Assembly (NCBI RefSeq): GCF_963678185.1
Contig: NZ_OY782757.1
Span: 3,066,001-3,130,000 of the forward strand
DNA length: 64,000 bases
Reading direction: 5' to 3'
DNA from: an uncultured Tolumonas sp.
GTDB taxonomy: Bacteria > Pseudomonadota > Gammaproteobacteria > Enterobacterales > Aeromonadaceae
The translations under genes were made by a program, and so were the position numbers. The number at the start of each line of letters is the position of its first letter. Position 1 is the first letter of the stretch. The notes below the pieces were generated by a model. It was not told where the DNA came from and did no database searches. It saw only the letters and a program-made list of their open reading frames with translations. Shown here piece by piece: positions 7,967 through 18,092 of this stretch.

Positions 7967-10900
7967 ATGTTCACGCAATAACTGCTCAAATTGCGCTGCC
8001 GGGATCGGTGGGCTCATCAGATAACCTTGATAACAATCACAACCCTGACTTTTCAAGAAGGCCAGTTGTTCTTCGGTTTCTACTCCTTCCGCCATGACGT
8101 TTAAGCGCAAGGTATGCGCCATAGCCACAATGGTCGCGGCAATTTCCATGTCATCTTTTTTGTGCGGAATATCGTCGACAAAACTCTTGTCGATCTTCAG
8201 TACATCCAGTGGAAAGCGTTTTAGGTAAGCGAGCGAAGAATAACCTGTACCGAAGTCATCGATGGCTAACCGCACACCTAGTTGTCGTAATTGATTCAGT
8301 ATTTCAGCTGCTTCTGTTTCATGCGTCATCAACGCACTTTCGGTGAGTTCCAGTTCCAGATGTGATGCAGGGAAGCCCGTTTCATCCAGTGCACTCACGA
8401 CAGATTCCAGTATGTTGCTGTAACGGAATTGCACCGGTGAGATATTAACGGCGAGATTGATCGGCGGTAATCCCTTTTGCAGCCACTCATTTCCTTGGCG
8501 GCATGTTTCGAATAGTACCCATTCACCCAATTGTTTGATTAACCCGGTTTCTTCGGCGACTGGAATAAAATTAATCGGTGCGATCAAACCACGATTCGGA
8601 TCTTGCCAGCGAACCAATGCTTCCGCGCCGATAATTCGATTACTGGCAATATCCATCTGTGGCTGGAAGTAGACACGTAGTTCATTGAGTTCAATGGCTC
8701 GGCGTAAGCGAACTTCCAGATCAATTCGTCGCTCTGCTGCTTGGGTTAATTCATCGGAGAAATAGCGGAAACAACTACGTCCATTGGCTTTGGCCCGATA
8801 CATAGCGGCATCGGCTTGTTGCAGCAAATCTTCCGGCGTATCGCCATGTTCAGGATACAGACTGATGCCAATACTGGCGCCGATAATGACATCCCGGCCA
8901 TTCGGTAAATGGAAGGGCACCGTCAACAATTTCAAGATATCTTCTGCCATATGATCAATGGCACTGATGTCGGGGTTGCCTTCCACCAGCACCGTAAATT
9001 CATCACCGCCTAAGCGACAAATGGTGTCTGAGGCACGGATACGCTTGCGTAAACGTACTGCGACTTCTTGTAATAAGACATCACCAATTTGATGACCAAA
9101 GCTATCGTTCACATCTTTAAAGCGATCCAGATCCAGCATGAGCAAGGCAACACGTTGCTGTTGTCTGACGGCTAACTGAAGCGCATGTGCCAGATTGATG
9201 GATAGCAGGGAACGATTTGGTAACTGTGTCAGCGGGTCATGGCGAGCCAGATGTTCTAACTGGGCTTCAGAGTCTTTAAGCTGACGAATATCTGTATAGA
9301 CACTGACGTAGTGCGTTAGCTGATGTTTATCGTCATGCACACTGCTGATACTGCTAATTAGTGGGATTAATTCCCCATCTTTCCGGCGATTCCAGATTTC
9401 TCCCCGCCAGTAACCGGAGGTTCCTATGGCATGCCACATCATTTGGTAAAATTCTGTAGAGTGCTGGCCTGATTTGAAGATGGCGGGGGTTTTATGTAAT
9501 AACTCTTGTTCGTTATAACCAAAAAGTTCAGTTAACGCTGGGTTTACGCGCAGAATATTGGATTGCGTATCGGTGATCATGATCCCTTCACGGGTATGGT
9601 CAAATACAGTGGCGGATTGACGCAATATTTCTTCATTCGTTTTCTGGGAAGTAATATCAGTCAAACTGCCGATATAACCAATGGTTTCGCCCCGTTCATT
9701 TTTTTCTGGAGAGGCATTGATCACCAACCAAGTGCAAGGATCATCACCATGACACACCCGGCATTCCATTTCGCCAGTAATGCCATTTAATAATGCCGGC
9801 AACCAATGTCGTAATAATTGCAGCCGATCTTCTGCTATCAGCGCATCCAGCCAATGTGACAAGTCGTTGGATGAGCATTGTAACAACGAGGTACCAAATT
9901 CATTCAGATAGCGCAATTTACCGGCTAAATTTAAGCGGAATATACCCACTGGTACGAAGGTGGCGAGGGTATGAAATAAGCTTTCACTTTTTTTCAGTTC
10001 TTCTTCGGCAATCTTTCGCTCGGTAATATCACTGGCCATGCTCAGCAATAACATTTCACCATCTTCATTTTGACCTAACGGCGCAGATTGCATATCCCAG
10101 TAACGCTGGCTGCCATCTTTACAGTGGATCAGGTATTCGCCGTTATGAACCGGCGCGGTAATTCGATGCCCATTCTCAGAAATAAGATTTGGATTATCCG
10201 GTTGTAACGGGATCGCCACTTTCATCCATTCACGGCGCGATGGCATATCTGTGAGGTCATAACCACTAAGTTCAGTCCAACGACTATTTAGTGTTAGCCC
10301 AATGCCTGATTCGGTATAAATTACGGTCGGGCTGGGTGAATTCATAATGGCAGAACGGAAGCGTTGTTCACTTTCTTGTAACTGATGTTCTCGGTTGAGG
10401 TTATCCAGAGCGAAAGAGACATCTAATGCCATTTCGTTGATGGTTGCCTGAGTTTCTGCATCGAAGAAATTTACTGTGTTGGAATACAGGCTGAGCACGC
10501 CGGAGATTTCATTTTTTTCGCGAATAATAAAATATCCGGCCGAAGCAATCCCTGATGTATGGGCAATTTGATGAAAAGGTTCTGTGCTTGGTTCATGCTG
10601 ATAGTCATTGAAGATCAGATCTTTCTGACTCATTAAAGCCTGTATCGCGCCAGTACGAGTCAGTAATTCCGGCTGAAGTTTTTTGTGTTCTGTCACCCAA
10701 CTACTGAAACCATGATCATCACCGAAGGAATGCAGCACATCAATATCATTTAAATCTTTGTAATATTTACCAATAAACGCGAGTAATAAACCGCCGTGCT
10801 CTACCGCGATTTGGCAAATTTGCTTAAATAATTCATCCCGATTTTGGCAATGCACTATTGCTTGGTTAGTTTGCGATAACATTTCATAAAGATTTTTCTG

Positions 10901-12538
10901 ATGCTTCAGTTGTTGTTCACTGGCTTTACGCTGCGAGATATCTTCAATCACTGAAATGATAAAAGAGATACTGCGGTTTTGTGCTCTGACACAGCGGGTA
11001 TCGACATTCACGAAGATTAACTGGCCATCTTTTCGACGTAATTGTTTTTCGCAAAGATATCCATCGGAAAAATCTAATTCCATCTGTCGCATCGCTTCAG
11101 CATCGGCTGCCCGATATTCTTCAGCGGTCAGTGTCATTAACGTCTGTTCAGCCATTTCACTTTGGCTGTAGCCAAGCAAATCAGCCAATTGATTATTAAC
11201 TCGGATCCAACGACCGGTTTGCGTATGTGTAATAGCCATACCAAATAACGGTAGTTCAAAGAAATGTCGTAACAGACGATCTTTTTCATTGGTCTGACGC
11301 TGAATCTCTAACTGGTTCGTATATTGCTGCTGCCGCCATAATAGGCTAACCACAAAAATTACGATGAGTCCGGCAAAGAAAACTACCAGCGTGATCCAAT
11401 AAACCAACGTGTAGAGTGGCGCATAAATTTCCGCTTGATCCTGCTGTACAAATAAATGCCAGCCGGAATATTTCACCGGGATATAACTGGCGATCACGCC
11501 GTTTCCGGAAATATCCTTGCCTTCATATGAGCCTGGTTCATCTGATATTGCTAGTTTTAATACCGATGCGGTGTTTTCGTCATAACGTCGGTCTGTGGCG
11601 TATGTATGTGTGACATCGTTCGCGGGTATCTGAATAAAAGCAAGTCGATCATCATGCGGCTGTAATAAGTAGGTTTTTCCGGTATTCGTTACCCCGTTCC
11701 AGCTTTGCAGTTGTGGTAATAAGGTGGTCTGCAAATCTTGCGTCATAATCAATGTGCCAACGGTCTGATTCAGACGCATATCAATCAGTGGTACATGAAT
11801 ATCAAGATATAGGCGGTTATTTTCATCCCAATACCAGCTGGTTTGGATTACTTTATCGCCAGTTAAAAGAGCATGTGTATCAAGTTTTCCGTGGGAGTGT
11901 GAATCAACGATGGTTTTGTGTACTGGCATATGGCCATAGATCATGCGCGGCGCATTCTTAGCGTCCAGTATCGTAAGCGATTGATACTCTTTATTTTGTT
12001 GTAGTTGTTGCAATGGCTTTTGAATGGCATCCGTTGTTTCGCTGCCACCGTAATTGATTAATGCGATAGCCTGAGCGAATGACTGATCGTTTTGCATCAA
12101 TAAGCCATCCGCGATCCGCTCCTTCAACCATGTTTCGATTTGTTCGGTTTTTACGGTAGCTAAAGCAGTTAAATCACTGTGACTGTTTTCTTTTATCTGA
12201 TGACCATGAATGCTGTAAACCAAAGTCGGGATCAATGGCATCAGAAGGATTTGAAAAGCAAATAACCAATACAGACGACGGGAAGAACTTGTTGTTTGTT
12301 CTTCTGTGATTTCTGTTCGTGATTTTAGGTTTAACAGCAAATAGAGCAGAAAACTGGTTAGCGCAACGAATAGGAAACCTTTACCCATAGAGAGTAATTT
12401 CAGCCATTCTCGATCTTCAATCAACCAGCTCAGTAGATTATCTGATGCGGCGATCCATATTGCTGCAAACAACGCGTAATACAATACGATGCTTGCGGAA
12501 GAGAGAGCCCGTGATTTAACGTTCCGACTGTTTCCCAT
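7955..12538 (-). CDS. Membrane PAS/GAF/GGDEF/EAL cyclic-di-GMP signalling protein
   Basis: A 1527-residue sensor. There are three N-terminal membrane segments (about 13-31, 48-68, 88-110), a periplasmic Cache-like region (about 111-375) and a fourth segment (about 380-400). Then come PAS (about 415-540), GAF (about 545-715), three more PAS domains (about 719-1090), GGDEF (about 1095-1260) and EAL (about 1270-1520). The cyclase motif is RLGGDEF with an RxxD inhibitory site five residues before it (RASD). The phosphodiesterase motifs EALVRW and DDFGTGYSSLAYL are present. Both enzymes look intact, so it may switch between making and breaking cyclic-di-GMP. It stands alone between aguA and priA, and the signal is unknown. 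Confidence 0.93.
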   Translation of the reverse strand: MGNSRNVKSRALSSASIVLYYALFAAIWIAASDNLLSWLIEDREWLKLLSMGKGFLFVALTSFLLYLLLNLKSRTEITEEQTTSSSRRLYWLFAFQILLMPLIPTLVYSIHGHQIKENSHSDLTALATVKTEQIETWLKERIADGLLMQNDQSFAQAIALINYGGSETTDAIQKPLQQLQQNKEYQSLTILDAKNAPRMIYGHMPVHKTIVDSHSHGKLDTHALLTGDKVIQTSWYWDENNRLYLDIHVPLIDMRLNQTVGTLIMTQDLQTTLLPQLQSWNGVTNTGKTYLLQPHDDRLAFIQIPANDVTHTYATDRRYDENTASVLKLAISDEPGSYEGKDISGNGVIASYIPVKYSGWHLFVQQDQAEIYAPLYTLVYWITLVVFFAGLIVIFVVSLLWRQQQYTNQLEIQRQTNEKDRLLRHFFELPLFGMAITHTQTGRWIRVNNQLADLLGYSQSEMAEQTLMTLTAEEYRAADAEAMRQMELDFSDGYLCEKQLRRKDGQLIFVNVDTRCVRAQNRSISFIISVIEDISQRKASEQQLKHQKNLYEMLSQTNQAIVHCQNRDELFKQICQIAVEHGGLLLAFIGKYYKDLNDIDVLHSFGDDHGFSSWVTEHKKLQPELLTRTGAIQALMSQKDLIFNDYQHEPSTEPFHQIAHTSGIASAGYFIIREKNEISGVLSLYSNTVNFFDAETQATINEMALDVSFALDNLNREHQLQESEQRFRSAIMNSPSPTVIYTESGIGLTLNSRWTELSGYDLTDMPSRREWMKVAIPLQPDNPNLISENGHRITAPVHNGEYLIHCKDGSQRYWDMQSAPLGQNEDGEMLLLSMASDITERKIAEEELKKSESLFHTLATFVPVGIFRLNLAGKLRYLNEFGTSLLQCSSNDLSHWLDALIAEDRLQLLRHWLPALLNGITGEMECRVCHGDDPCTWLVINASPEKNERGETIGYIGSLTDITSQKTNEEILRQSATVFDHTREGIMITDTQSNILRVNPALTELFGYNEQELLHKTPAIFKSGQHSTEFYQMMWHAIGTSGYWRGEIWNRRKDGELIPLISSISSVHDDKHQLTHYVSVYTDIRQLKDSEAQLEHLARHDPLTQLPNRSLLSINLAHALQLAVRQQQRVALLMLDLDRFKDVNDSFGHQIGDVLLQEVAVRLRKRIRASDTICRLGGDEFTVLVEGNPDISAIDHMAEDILKLLTVPFHLPNGRDVIIGASIGISLYPEHGDTPEDLLQQADAAMYRAKANGRSCFRYFSDELTQAAERRIDLEVRLRRAIELNELRVYFQPQMDIASNRIIGAEALVRWQDPNRGLIAPINFIPVAEETGLIKQLGEWVLFETCRQGNEWLQKGLPPINLAVNISPVQFRYSNILESVVSALDETGFPASHLELELTESALMTHETEAAEILNQLRQLGVRLAIDDFGTGYSSLAYLKRFPLDVLKIDKSFVDDIPHKKDDMEIAATIVAMAHTLRLNVMAEGVETEEQLAFLKSQGCDCYQGYLMSPPIPAAQFEQLLREHQPV

Positions 12539-12639
12539 TCGTTTGGTTTAGCATCCTGTGTGCACATTATTCGCAATCTATACCATCAGTATTAATGTAA
12601 TCAGAATGCATAGCAAATAGTCAAATTGGGATTAGCGAC

Positions 12640-14841
12640 TTATCCTGCTATTTCCAGCGGATCGACATCTAAATGCCAGCGTAATGAATGAGAAATTGCC
12701 AGATTATCAATCGCGGGTAGCAGTTGTTGCAGGTAGTGTTGTAAGTGCATGCGTTGCGGGCATTGCAGCATTAACAGCATCCGGTAACGTCCTGCACGAC
12801 GTTCCATCACCGGGCTGACTGGCCCCAGTAATTGCAGATCCGGTGCCCCATAGTGATGACATATTTGTGCTGCTTGCTGCATGAATTGTTCAAGCGGCTC
12901 GCGGTTTGGGCAATCACCACGTAAGACCGCTTGGTAGCTGAACGGTGGTAGTCCCAAGGCCTGACGTTCCTGTAAACAAGTACGGGCAAAATGGTGATAG
13001 CCGTTATTCAGTAAATCTTGCAGTAATGCATGTTCCGGGTGGTGACTTTGTAGTACTACCATACCTGGCTTGCTGGCGCGTCCGGCGCGACCAGCGACCT
13101 GAACACAAAGTTGGGCTAATCGCTCAGTCGCCCTGAAATCAGCTGCAAACAATGCGCCATCGACATCTAAGATCCCCACTAAGGTGACATCAGGGAAATG
13201 GTGACCCTTCGCCAGCATCTGAGTGCCCAGCAGGATCTGATATTCCTGCCGGCGGATGGCGTTGAGGTGCGCTTCCAACTCGCCTTTGCGTCGCGTGTTA
13301 TCCCTATCAATACGAATGGTTTTATACGCCGGAAAACGTTGTTCCAAAAATTGCGCCAGTTGTTCGGTGCCAACACCTGAGCTGACCAGATTCTGGCTGT
13401 TACATTCCGGGCATTGATGTGGCACGGGGCGAATATGATCACAGTGATGACAATGCAGTTTTCTATCTTGCTGATGCCAGGTGTAAAACGCATCACAGTG
13501 TGGGCAGGCGGCTACCCAACCACAATCGTGACACAGTAAGGCTGGCGCATAACCACGGCGATTTAAAAACAACATAACCTGATTACCGGCGGCTAGTTGT
13601 TCATCCATCAATTGCAATAACTGAGGAGCGATACCTGCTTGTAGCGGTAGATGTTTGACATCCAGCAGATGCTGTTGTGCCGCCTGAGCACCACCAGCGC
13701 GTTGGGTCATGTGTAGATGATGGTAACGCCCTTGTAATGCATTGTGCAGCGTTTCCAATGATGGTGTCGCAGAACCCAGTACAATCGGGATCTGTTCACG
13801 TTGTGCGCGCATGATGGCTAAATCGCGACCATGATAACGAAACCCTTCCTGTTGTTTAAATGAGCTGTCGTGCTCTTCGTCGACGACAATCAAGCCAAGT
13901 TCTTTAAATGGCGTAAAAATGGCCGAGCGAGTGCCAATTAAGATCGCGGCTTCACCGGCCCGACAGGCCAGCCAGGTATCCAACCGTTCACGATCATTCA
14001 TGCCGGAATGTAATGTCAAAATTGGTGCATGAAAACGCCGCCGAAAACGGCGTAATAACTGCGGGGTCAGCCCGATCTCTGGTACTAACACTAACACCTG
14101 TTTGCCGTGTGCCAGTACATCACGGATCAACTGCAGGTAAACTTCGGTTTTGCCTGAGCCGGTAACACCTTCCAGCAAAAAAGGGCGTTTATAGTCAGAT
14201 TGCGTGATAGCGGCTAAAACGATGGCTTGTTCACTATTGAGATAAGGTGCATCGTTTTCATGCAGTAACAGATGGTCCAGCCATTCGCGCGCCTGCAGAT
14301 GCAGATCAAAGTGTGTGATCAAACCTTTGTCGGCGAGTTGCTTCAAAACCGGGGTATCAATGCCTTGCTCACGTAACTCAGCCGCGGGTAGGGGACCATC
14401 TTGCAATAATCGTAACGCTTGTTGCTGGCGCGGCGCGCGTTTCAGCGATGTGAAATCGGTATCATTACCTGCATTCAGCTGCCAACAGGGAATGGTTTTC
14501 CGTTCGGCTATTTCGCCTTGGCGTAATAATACCGGTAAAGCGTGATGCAACACCTCACCGATAGGATGCTGATAATAATCAGCAGCCCATAACAGCAATT
14601 TCCACAGCGCGGGCGGAAATAAAGTTGCTTCATCCAATTGACGGGAAAAGGGTTTTAATTTGGTCGCCGCCAATTTACTGGTGGTTGGATGCGCGGTAAC
14701 AACGCCCACTAATTGCTGGCGGCCAAACGGCACCAGCACACGACTACCAACTGGTGGCAGTGGTTGTGAAGCGAGATAGTCGAAGCGGCGATACAGTGGC
14801 ACCGGCAGTGCGACCTGAATGAGCGTTAATAATTCAGACAC
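12640..14841 (-). CDS. priA: PriA, primosomal replication restart helicase
   Basis: 3'-5' helicase that recognises stalled forks and D-loops and loads the primosome. The 733-residue length is about that of E. coli PriA. Walker A is GVTGSGKTEVYL, and the DEXH box is VVDEEHDSSFKQQ. Helicase-embedded zinc cysteines run through CHDCGWVAACPHCDAFYTW, CHHCDH and CPECNS. The N-terminal 3'-DNA-binding domain starts VQVALPVPLYRRFDYL. GTQMLAKGHHFPDVTLV and QVAGRAGRASKPG are helicase motifs V and VI. It is divergent from rpmE, a common gammaproteobacterial pairing. The 101 bases between it and the upstream-coordinate GGDEF-EAL gene show no strong element. Confidence 0.97.
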   Translation of the reverse strand: MSELLTLIQVALPVPLYRRFDYLASQPLPPVGSRVLVPFGRQQLVGVVTAHPTTSKLAATKLKPFSRQLDEATLFPPALWKLLLWAADYYQHPIGEVLHHALPVLLRQGEIAERKTIPCWQLNAGNDTDFTSLKRAPRQQQALRLLQDGPLPAAELREQGIDTPVLKQLADKGLITHFDLHLQAREWLDHLLLHENDAPYLNSEQAIVLAAITQSDYKRPFLLEGVTGSGKTEVYLQLIRDVLAHGKQVLVLVPEIGLTPQLLRRFRRRFHAPILTLHSGMNDRERLDTWLACRAGEAAILIGTRSAIFTPFKELGLIVVDEEHDSSFKQQEGFRYHGRDLAIMRAQREQIPIVLGSATPSLETLHNALQGRYHHLHMTQRAGGAQAAQQHLLDVKHLPLQAGIAPQLLQLMDEQLAAGNQVMLFLNRRGYAPALLCHDCGWVAACPHCDAFYTWHQQDRKLHCHHCDHIRPVPHQCPECNSQNLVSSGVGTEQLAQFLEQRFPAYKTIRIDRDNTRRKGELEAHLNAIRRQEYQILLGTQMLAKGHHFPDVTLVGILDVDGALFAADFRATERLAQLCVQVAGRAGRASKPGMVVLQSHHPEHALLQDLLNNGYHHFARTCLQERQALGLPPFSYQAVLRGDCPNREPLEQFMQQAAQICHHYGAPDLQLLGPVSPVMERRAGRYRMLLMLQCPQRMHLQHYLQQLLPAIDNLAISHSLRWHLDVDPLEIAG

Positions 14842-14983
14842 GGATAGTTGTTTTTTCTACGCATATGCTTGCGGGGGTGGGGTCTATCCTATATCATTCT
14901 GACCCTTGAAAATATCCGTTTAATGTTTCGTGTGGTGTCTGGCTTCGGGTCAGATGGCGACACGGCCTGAATCAGAGGTTCCC

Positions 14984-15196
14984 ATGAAAGAAGGTATTCA
15001 CCCAGATTATCACGAGATCACTGCTAAGTGTTCTTGCGGTCACACTTTTGTTACCCGTTCTACTGGTAAGGATCTGAACCTGGACGTATGTTCAGAGTGT
15101 CATCCTTTCTATACCGGTAAACAGAAAGTTCTGGACACTGGTGGTCGTATCGACCGCTTCAAAAAACGTTTCGCAGTACTGGGTGGCAAGAACTAA
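14984..15196 (+). CDS. rpmE: 50S ribosomal protein L31, zinc-binding form
   Basis: A 70-residue ribosomal protein L31 of the large subunit. The start [12 protein letters not shown] is chosen because it is the family start and AGAGG lies 5 bases upstream. The four zinc ligands Cys16, Cys18, Cys36 and Cys39 (CSC and CSEC) are present, so this is the zinc-requiring C+ paralogue. In many bacteria a zinc-free paralogue under Zur control replaces it; none is in the window. A strong terminator follows at 15225-15258. Confidence 0.97.
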   Translation: MKEGIHPDYHEITAKCSCGHTFVTRSTGKDLNLDVCSECHPFYTGKQKVLDTGGRIDRFKKRFAVLGGKN

Positions 15197-15224
15197 TCTT
15201 CCCTCCATACGGTTACGTTTTAAG

Positions 15225-15258
15225 CAATGCCAGCCTTCGCGCTGGCATTGTGCTTTTT
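15225..15258 (+). terminator. Rho-independent terminator after rpmE
   Basis: CAATGCCAGC and GCTGGCATTG form a perfect 10-bp stem with a 6-base loop, followed by TGCTTTTT. Confidence 0.9.
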
Positions 15259-15391
15259 GGAACCATAAAAATTTCCTGTAATAGACTCGAACAGCCCTTG
15301 TGATTGACGTATGTCGGACTATGATCACAGAAAATTAGCCTTTAACCGGTTATTTATCTGTTGTTTCATTGCCTCTTCTCAGGGAGTTTCT

Positions 15392-16636
15392 ATGTCTGCC
15401 GATCATCGTCAAGCCGCTCTTGATTATCATGCTCATCCTGTTCCTGGCAAAATTGCTATTGCTCTGACTAAGCCGGCAGAAACTGCCTATGATCTGGCTT
15501 TGGCCTATAGCCCCGGCGTTGCTGAGCCGGTACGTGAAATTGCAGCTAATCCGGCAGATGCCTATCGTTATACTTCTAAAGCCAATCTGGTGGCGGTGAT
15601 CACCAATGGCACGGCTATTCTGGGGCTGGGTAATCTGGGTCCATTAGCATCAAAACCGGTTATGGAAGGTAAGGCGCTGTTATTCAAGCGTTTTGCTGGT
15701 ATCGATGCGATCGATATTGAAGTGAAACATACAGATAATGCCGACTTTATCCGCACTGTTGCGAATATTGCCGATACCTTTGGTGGTATCAATCTGGAAG
15801 ATATTAAAGCGCCAGAATGTTTTGAAATTGAAAAAGCATTGATTGAATTGTGTGATATTCCGGTATTCCACGATGACCAGCATGGTACTGCGATTGTCAC
15901 TGCCGCTGGCATGCTGAATGCGTTGGAAATTCAGGGTAAAAAGCTATCTGAAGTACGTATCGTTTGTATGGGCGCGGGTGCTGCGGCTGTTGCTTGTATG
16001 GATCTGTTGATTGTTTGCGGTGCGAAACCGGAAAATATTTACATGCTGGATCGCAAAGGAGTGATCCACTCTGGTCGTACCGATATCAATGAACATAAAC
16101 GCCGTTTTGTGAATGATTCAGGCTTTACCTCCTTAGCGCAGGTGATGGATGGTGCTGACGTGTTTGTGGGGGTTTCCGGCCCGAATGTCATTACGGCAGA
16201 ACATGTAAAAACTATGGCACCAAGACCGGTTATTTTTGCTTGTTCTAATCCAGACCCAGAGATTGAGCCTGCGCTAGCCAATGCGGTACGTGATGATCTG
16301 ATCATGGGCACCGGTCGTTCGGATTATCCAAATCAGGTTAATAATGTAATTTGTTTCCCGTTTATTTTCCGCGGTGCGTTGGATGCTCGCGCCAGCCGCA
16401 TTAATAGTGCAATGAAACGTGCGGCCGTTGAAGCGATCCGCTCGATTGCGAAAGAACCTGTGCCAGCTGAAGTATTGCACGCCGCGGGAGTGTCCAAACT
16501 GACCTTTGGCGTGGATTATGTGTTGCCAAAACCAATGGACCCTCGCCTGTTACCTCGCGTGGCGCGTGCGGTGGCATTGGCTGCCGTAGAATCGGGTGTT
16601 GCGCGTATTGAGCTGCCAGAGAATTACATGCTGTAG
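15392..16636 (+). CDS. Malic enzyme, short form without PTA domain
   Basis: Oxidative decarboxylase that turns malate into pyruvate and CO2 with NAD or NADP. At 414 residues it is the short form; E. coli MaeB carries an extra C-terminal phosphotransacetylase-like domain that is absent here. Catalytic-domain blocks include YSPGVAEPVREI, AILGLGNLGPLASKPVMEGK and VFHDDQHGTAIVTAAG. The nucleotide-binding block is VCMGAGAAAVACMDLL. The ATG at 15392 follows AGGGAG; the frame is open to 15311, but the extra 27 residues (FNRLFICCFIASS) do not look like this family. A terminator follows at 16660. Confidence 0.92.
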   Translation: MSADHRQAALDYHAHPVPGKIAIALTKPAETAYDLALAYSPGVAEPVREIAANPADAYRYTSKANLVAVITNGTAILGLGNLGPLASKPVMEGKALLFKRFAGIDAIDIEVKHTDNADFIRTVANIADTFGGINLEDIKAPECFEIEKALIELCDIPVFHDDQHGTAIVTAAGMLNALEIQGKKLSEVRIVCMGAGAAAVACMDLLIVCGAKPENIYMLDRKGVIHSGRTDINEHKRRFVNDSGFTSLAQVMDGADVFVGVSGPNVITAEHVKTMAPRPVIFACSNPDPEIEPALANAVRDDLIMGTGRSDYPNQVNNVICFPFIFRGALDARASRINSAMKRAAVEAIRSIAKEPVPAEVLHAAGVSKLTFGVDYVLPKPMDPRLLPRVARAVALAAVESGVARIELPENYML

Positions 16637-16659
16637 CAGTAACGGTGAATTAATGACCA

Positions 16660-16683
16660 AACGCCTCCATCTGGAGGCGTTTT
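16660..16683 (+). terminator. Terminator after the malic enzyme gene
   Basis: AACGCCTCCA and TGGAGGCGTT pair around a minimal loop and are followed by TT. It lies 23 bases past the malic enzyme stop. Confidence 0.75.
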
Positions 16684-16698
16684 AGTATCGGAAACAAG

Positions 16699-16724
16699 AA
16701 AGCCGCCTTAAATAAGGCGGCTTT
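16699..16724 (-). terminator. Terminator after the porin gene
   Basis: AAAGCCGCCTT and AAGGCGGCTTT form a perfect 11-bp stem with a 4-base loop, 29 bases past the porin stop on the minus strand and followed by CTTGTTT. Confidence 0.75.
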
Positions 16725-16753
16725 AGTATGTTTATCCCGGCAGTCTGGAAAGA

Positions 16754-17863
16754 TTAGAAATCGTAACGTACAGCCAGTTGCATGTCGTTTTTGTAGTCAT
16801 AGCCATTTGCGGAGCCAACTGCGGCAGTTGATGACGCATTCACGCCTGTATCTTTGTTATTGATACGATATTCAGCCATGACACGCAGGTTTTTGTTGAA
16901 TTTGTACTGAGCACCCAGGGTGTAATAATCAACAGCATTCACGTCAGAACCGCCGCTAACTTCCTGTTTCATTTTGTTGTAGGTGCTCATCAAACCAAAA
17001 CCATTAGCAAAATTGTAGCCAAGCGCAGCTTCGGTGCCTGTGGTATCAACAGATGCACCACCAGTGGTGTAGAAATAATCAGAACCTTTATCGAAGTTCA
17101 GTGCGGCATACCAAGATTTATCATCAAATTTGGCACCGATGATCCACAATTTTGCATCATTTTGAGCTGTTTTATTGCGTTGTGCTACGTTGTAGCCAGT
17201 GCCAACAGAGAAACCACTTGGGTGGTTATAGCTTACTGCTGCGCCATAAGCGCCGATATTAGCTGTTGTTTCTGATTTAGATGCATCAGTCACAGAGCTG
17301 TTAACGTCGGTACCATTGCTATCAAATTTGTAATCGGCATCAATTTGTACATTATTAAACACGCCGGAGTATTTCAGCATTTCGCCAGCACGGTAAGTAC
17401 CATACTGATCAGCTTTAATGCCTAAACCATCGTTACCGTAACCATCAGTCAGTGCTACATCAGTCCAGCCAGCCAATGTGCCTACAGCACCGATCTGGCG
17501 GCCAAATGTAATGGCACCAAATGTATCATCTTTGATACCACCATAAGCAAGACGGGTAGTGATGTTACTGCTGCTTTCTTTCACATCAGTTTCAGTTGAT
17601 TGTGATTTAAACTGCGCTTCATAAGCGCCAATGGCTTTCTGGGTGCCTGTAATTACTGTTTCACCTTTAGCACCAATACGGATGTAATTGTTGGAGCCAT
17701 ATTTTTCGCTTTTTTCTGTGCCGTTATCTTTAGTACCTAAGAACTGACCTGCATAGGCACGGCCATTCAAATCCAAAGTAACTTTTTCATTTTTATATAC
17801 TTCAGTCGCGTTAGCTTGGGTTGCAACCAGCACTGCAATTGCCACAACAGTTAATTGTTTCAT
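16754..17863 (-). CDS. Gram-negative general porin
   Basis: Outer-membrane trimeric beta-barrel porin of the OmpU/OmpC-like family. It has a signal peptide MKQLTVVAIAVLVATQANA before TEVYKNEKVTLDLNGR. Alternating strands follow with aromatic girdles (for example GYNFANGFGLMSTYNKM and YYTLGAQYKFNKNLRVMAEYR). The last residues are MQLAVRYDF, the terminal Phe recognised by the BAM machinery. Two ATGs are adjacent; the second (17863) is preferred since AAGGAT is 5 bases from it and only 2 from the first. The plug motif and substrate preference cannot be read from the sequence. A CRP-like half-palindrome lies upstream at 17970. Confidence 0.93.
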   Translation of the reverse strand: MKQLTVVAIAVLVATQANATEVYKNEKVTLDLNGRAYAGQFLGTKDNGTEKSEKYGSNNYIRIGAKGETVITGTQKAIGAYEAQFKSQSTETDVKESSSNITTRLAYGGIKDDTFGAITFGRQIGAVGTLAGWTDVALTDGYGNDGLGIKADQYGTYRAGEMLKYSGVFNNVQIDADYKFDSNGTDVNSSVTDASKSETTANIGAYGAAVSYNHPSGFSVGTGYNVAQRNKTAQNDAKLWIIGAKFDDKSWYAALNFDKGSDYFYTTGGASVDTTGTEAALGYNFANGFGLMSTYNKMKQEVSGGSDVNAVDYYTLGAQYKFNKNLRVMAEYRINNKDTGVNASSTAAVGSANGYDYKNDMQLAVRYDF

Positions 17864-17969
17864 CATCGATCCTTCATTTTTTTGTGAGGGTTGGGTCGCC
17901 CCTGAGTAATTCCGAGTTGAAGATTAGGGTTCATCGATGACGTTTCTGTTACCGAAAAATGAAGCTTTT

Positions 17970-17985
17970 ATTGATAGTGCTCACA
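17970..17985. promoter_or_regulatory. Possible CRP site between porin and glpX
   Basis: ATTGATAGTGCTCACA matches TGTGA-N6-TCACA at 8 of 10 positions. It sits in the 226-base divergent region between the porin and glpX, about 104 bases from the porin start. No convincing -35/-10 pair was placed, so this is only a candidate. Confidence 0.25.
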
Positions 17986-18092
17986 GTTCATTCAATCGTG
18001 GTTGTCTGCTCGGCAGTCATAATCAATTGTGGTAAACTCGCGCCCATTCTGCTGTAAGGCAGCAATTCTGAGAGCATCTGCAGGTATTCCCA

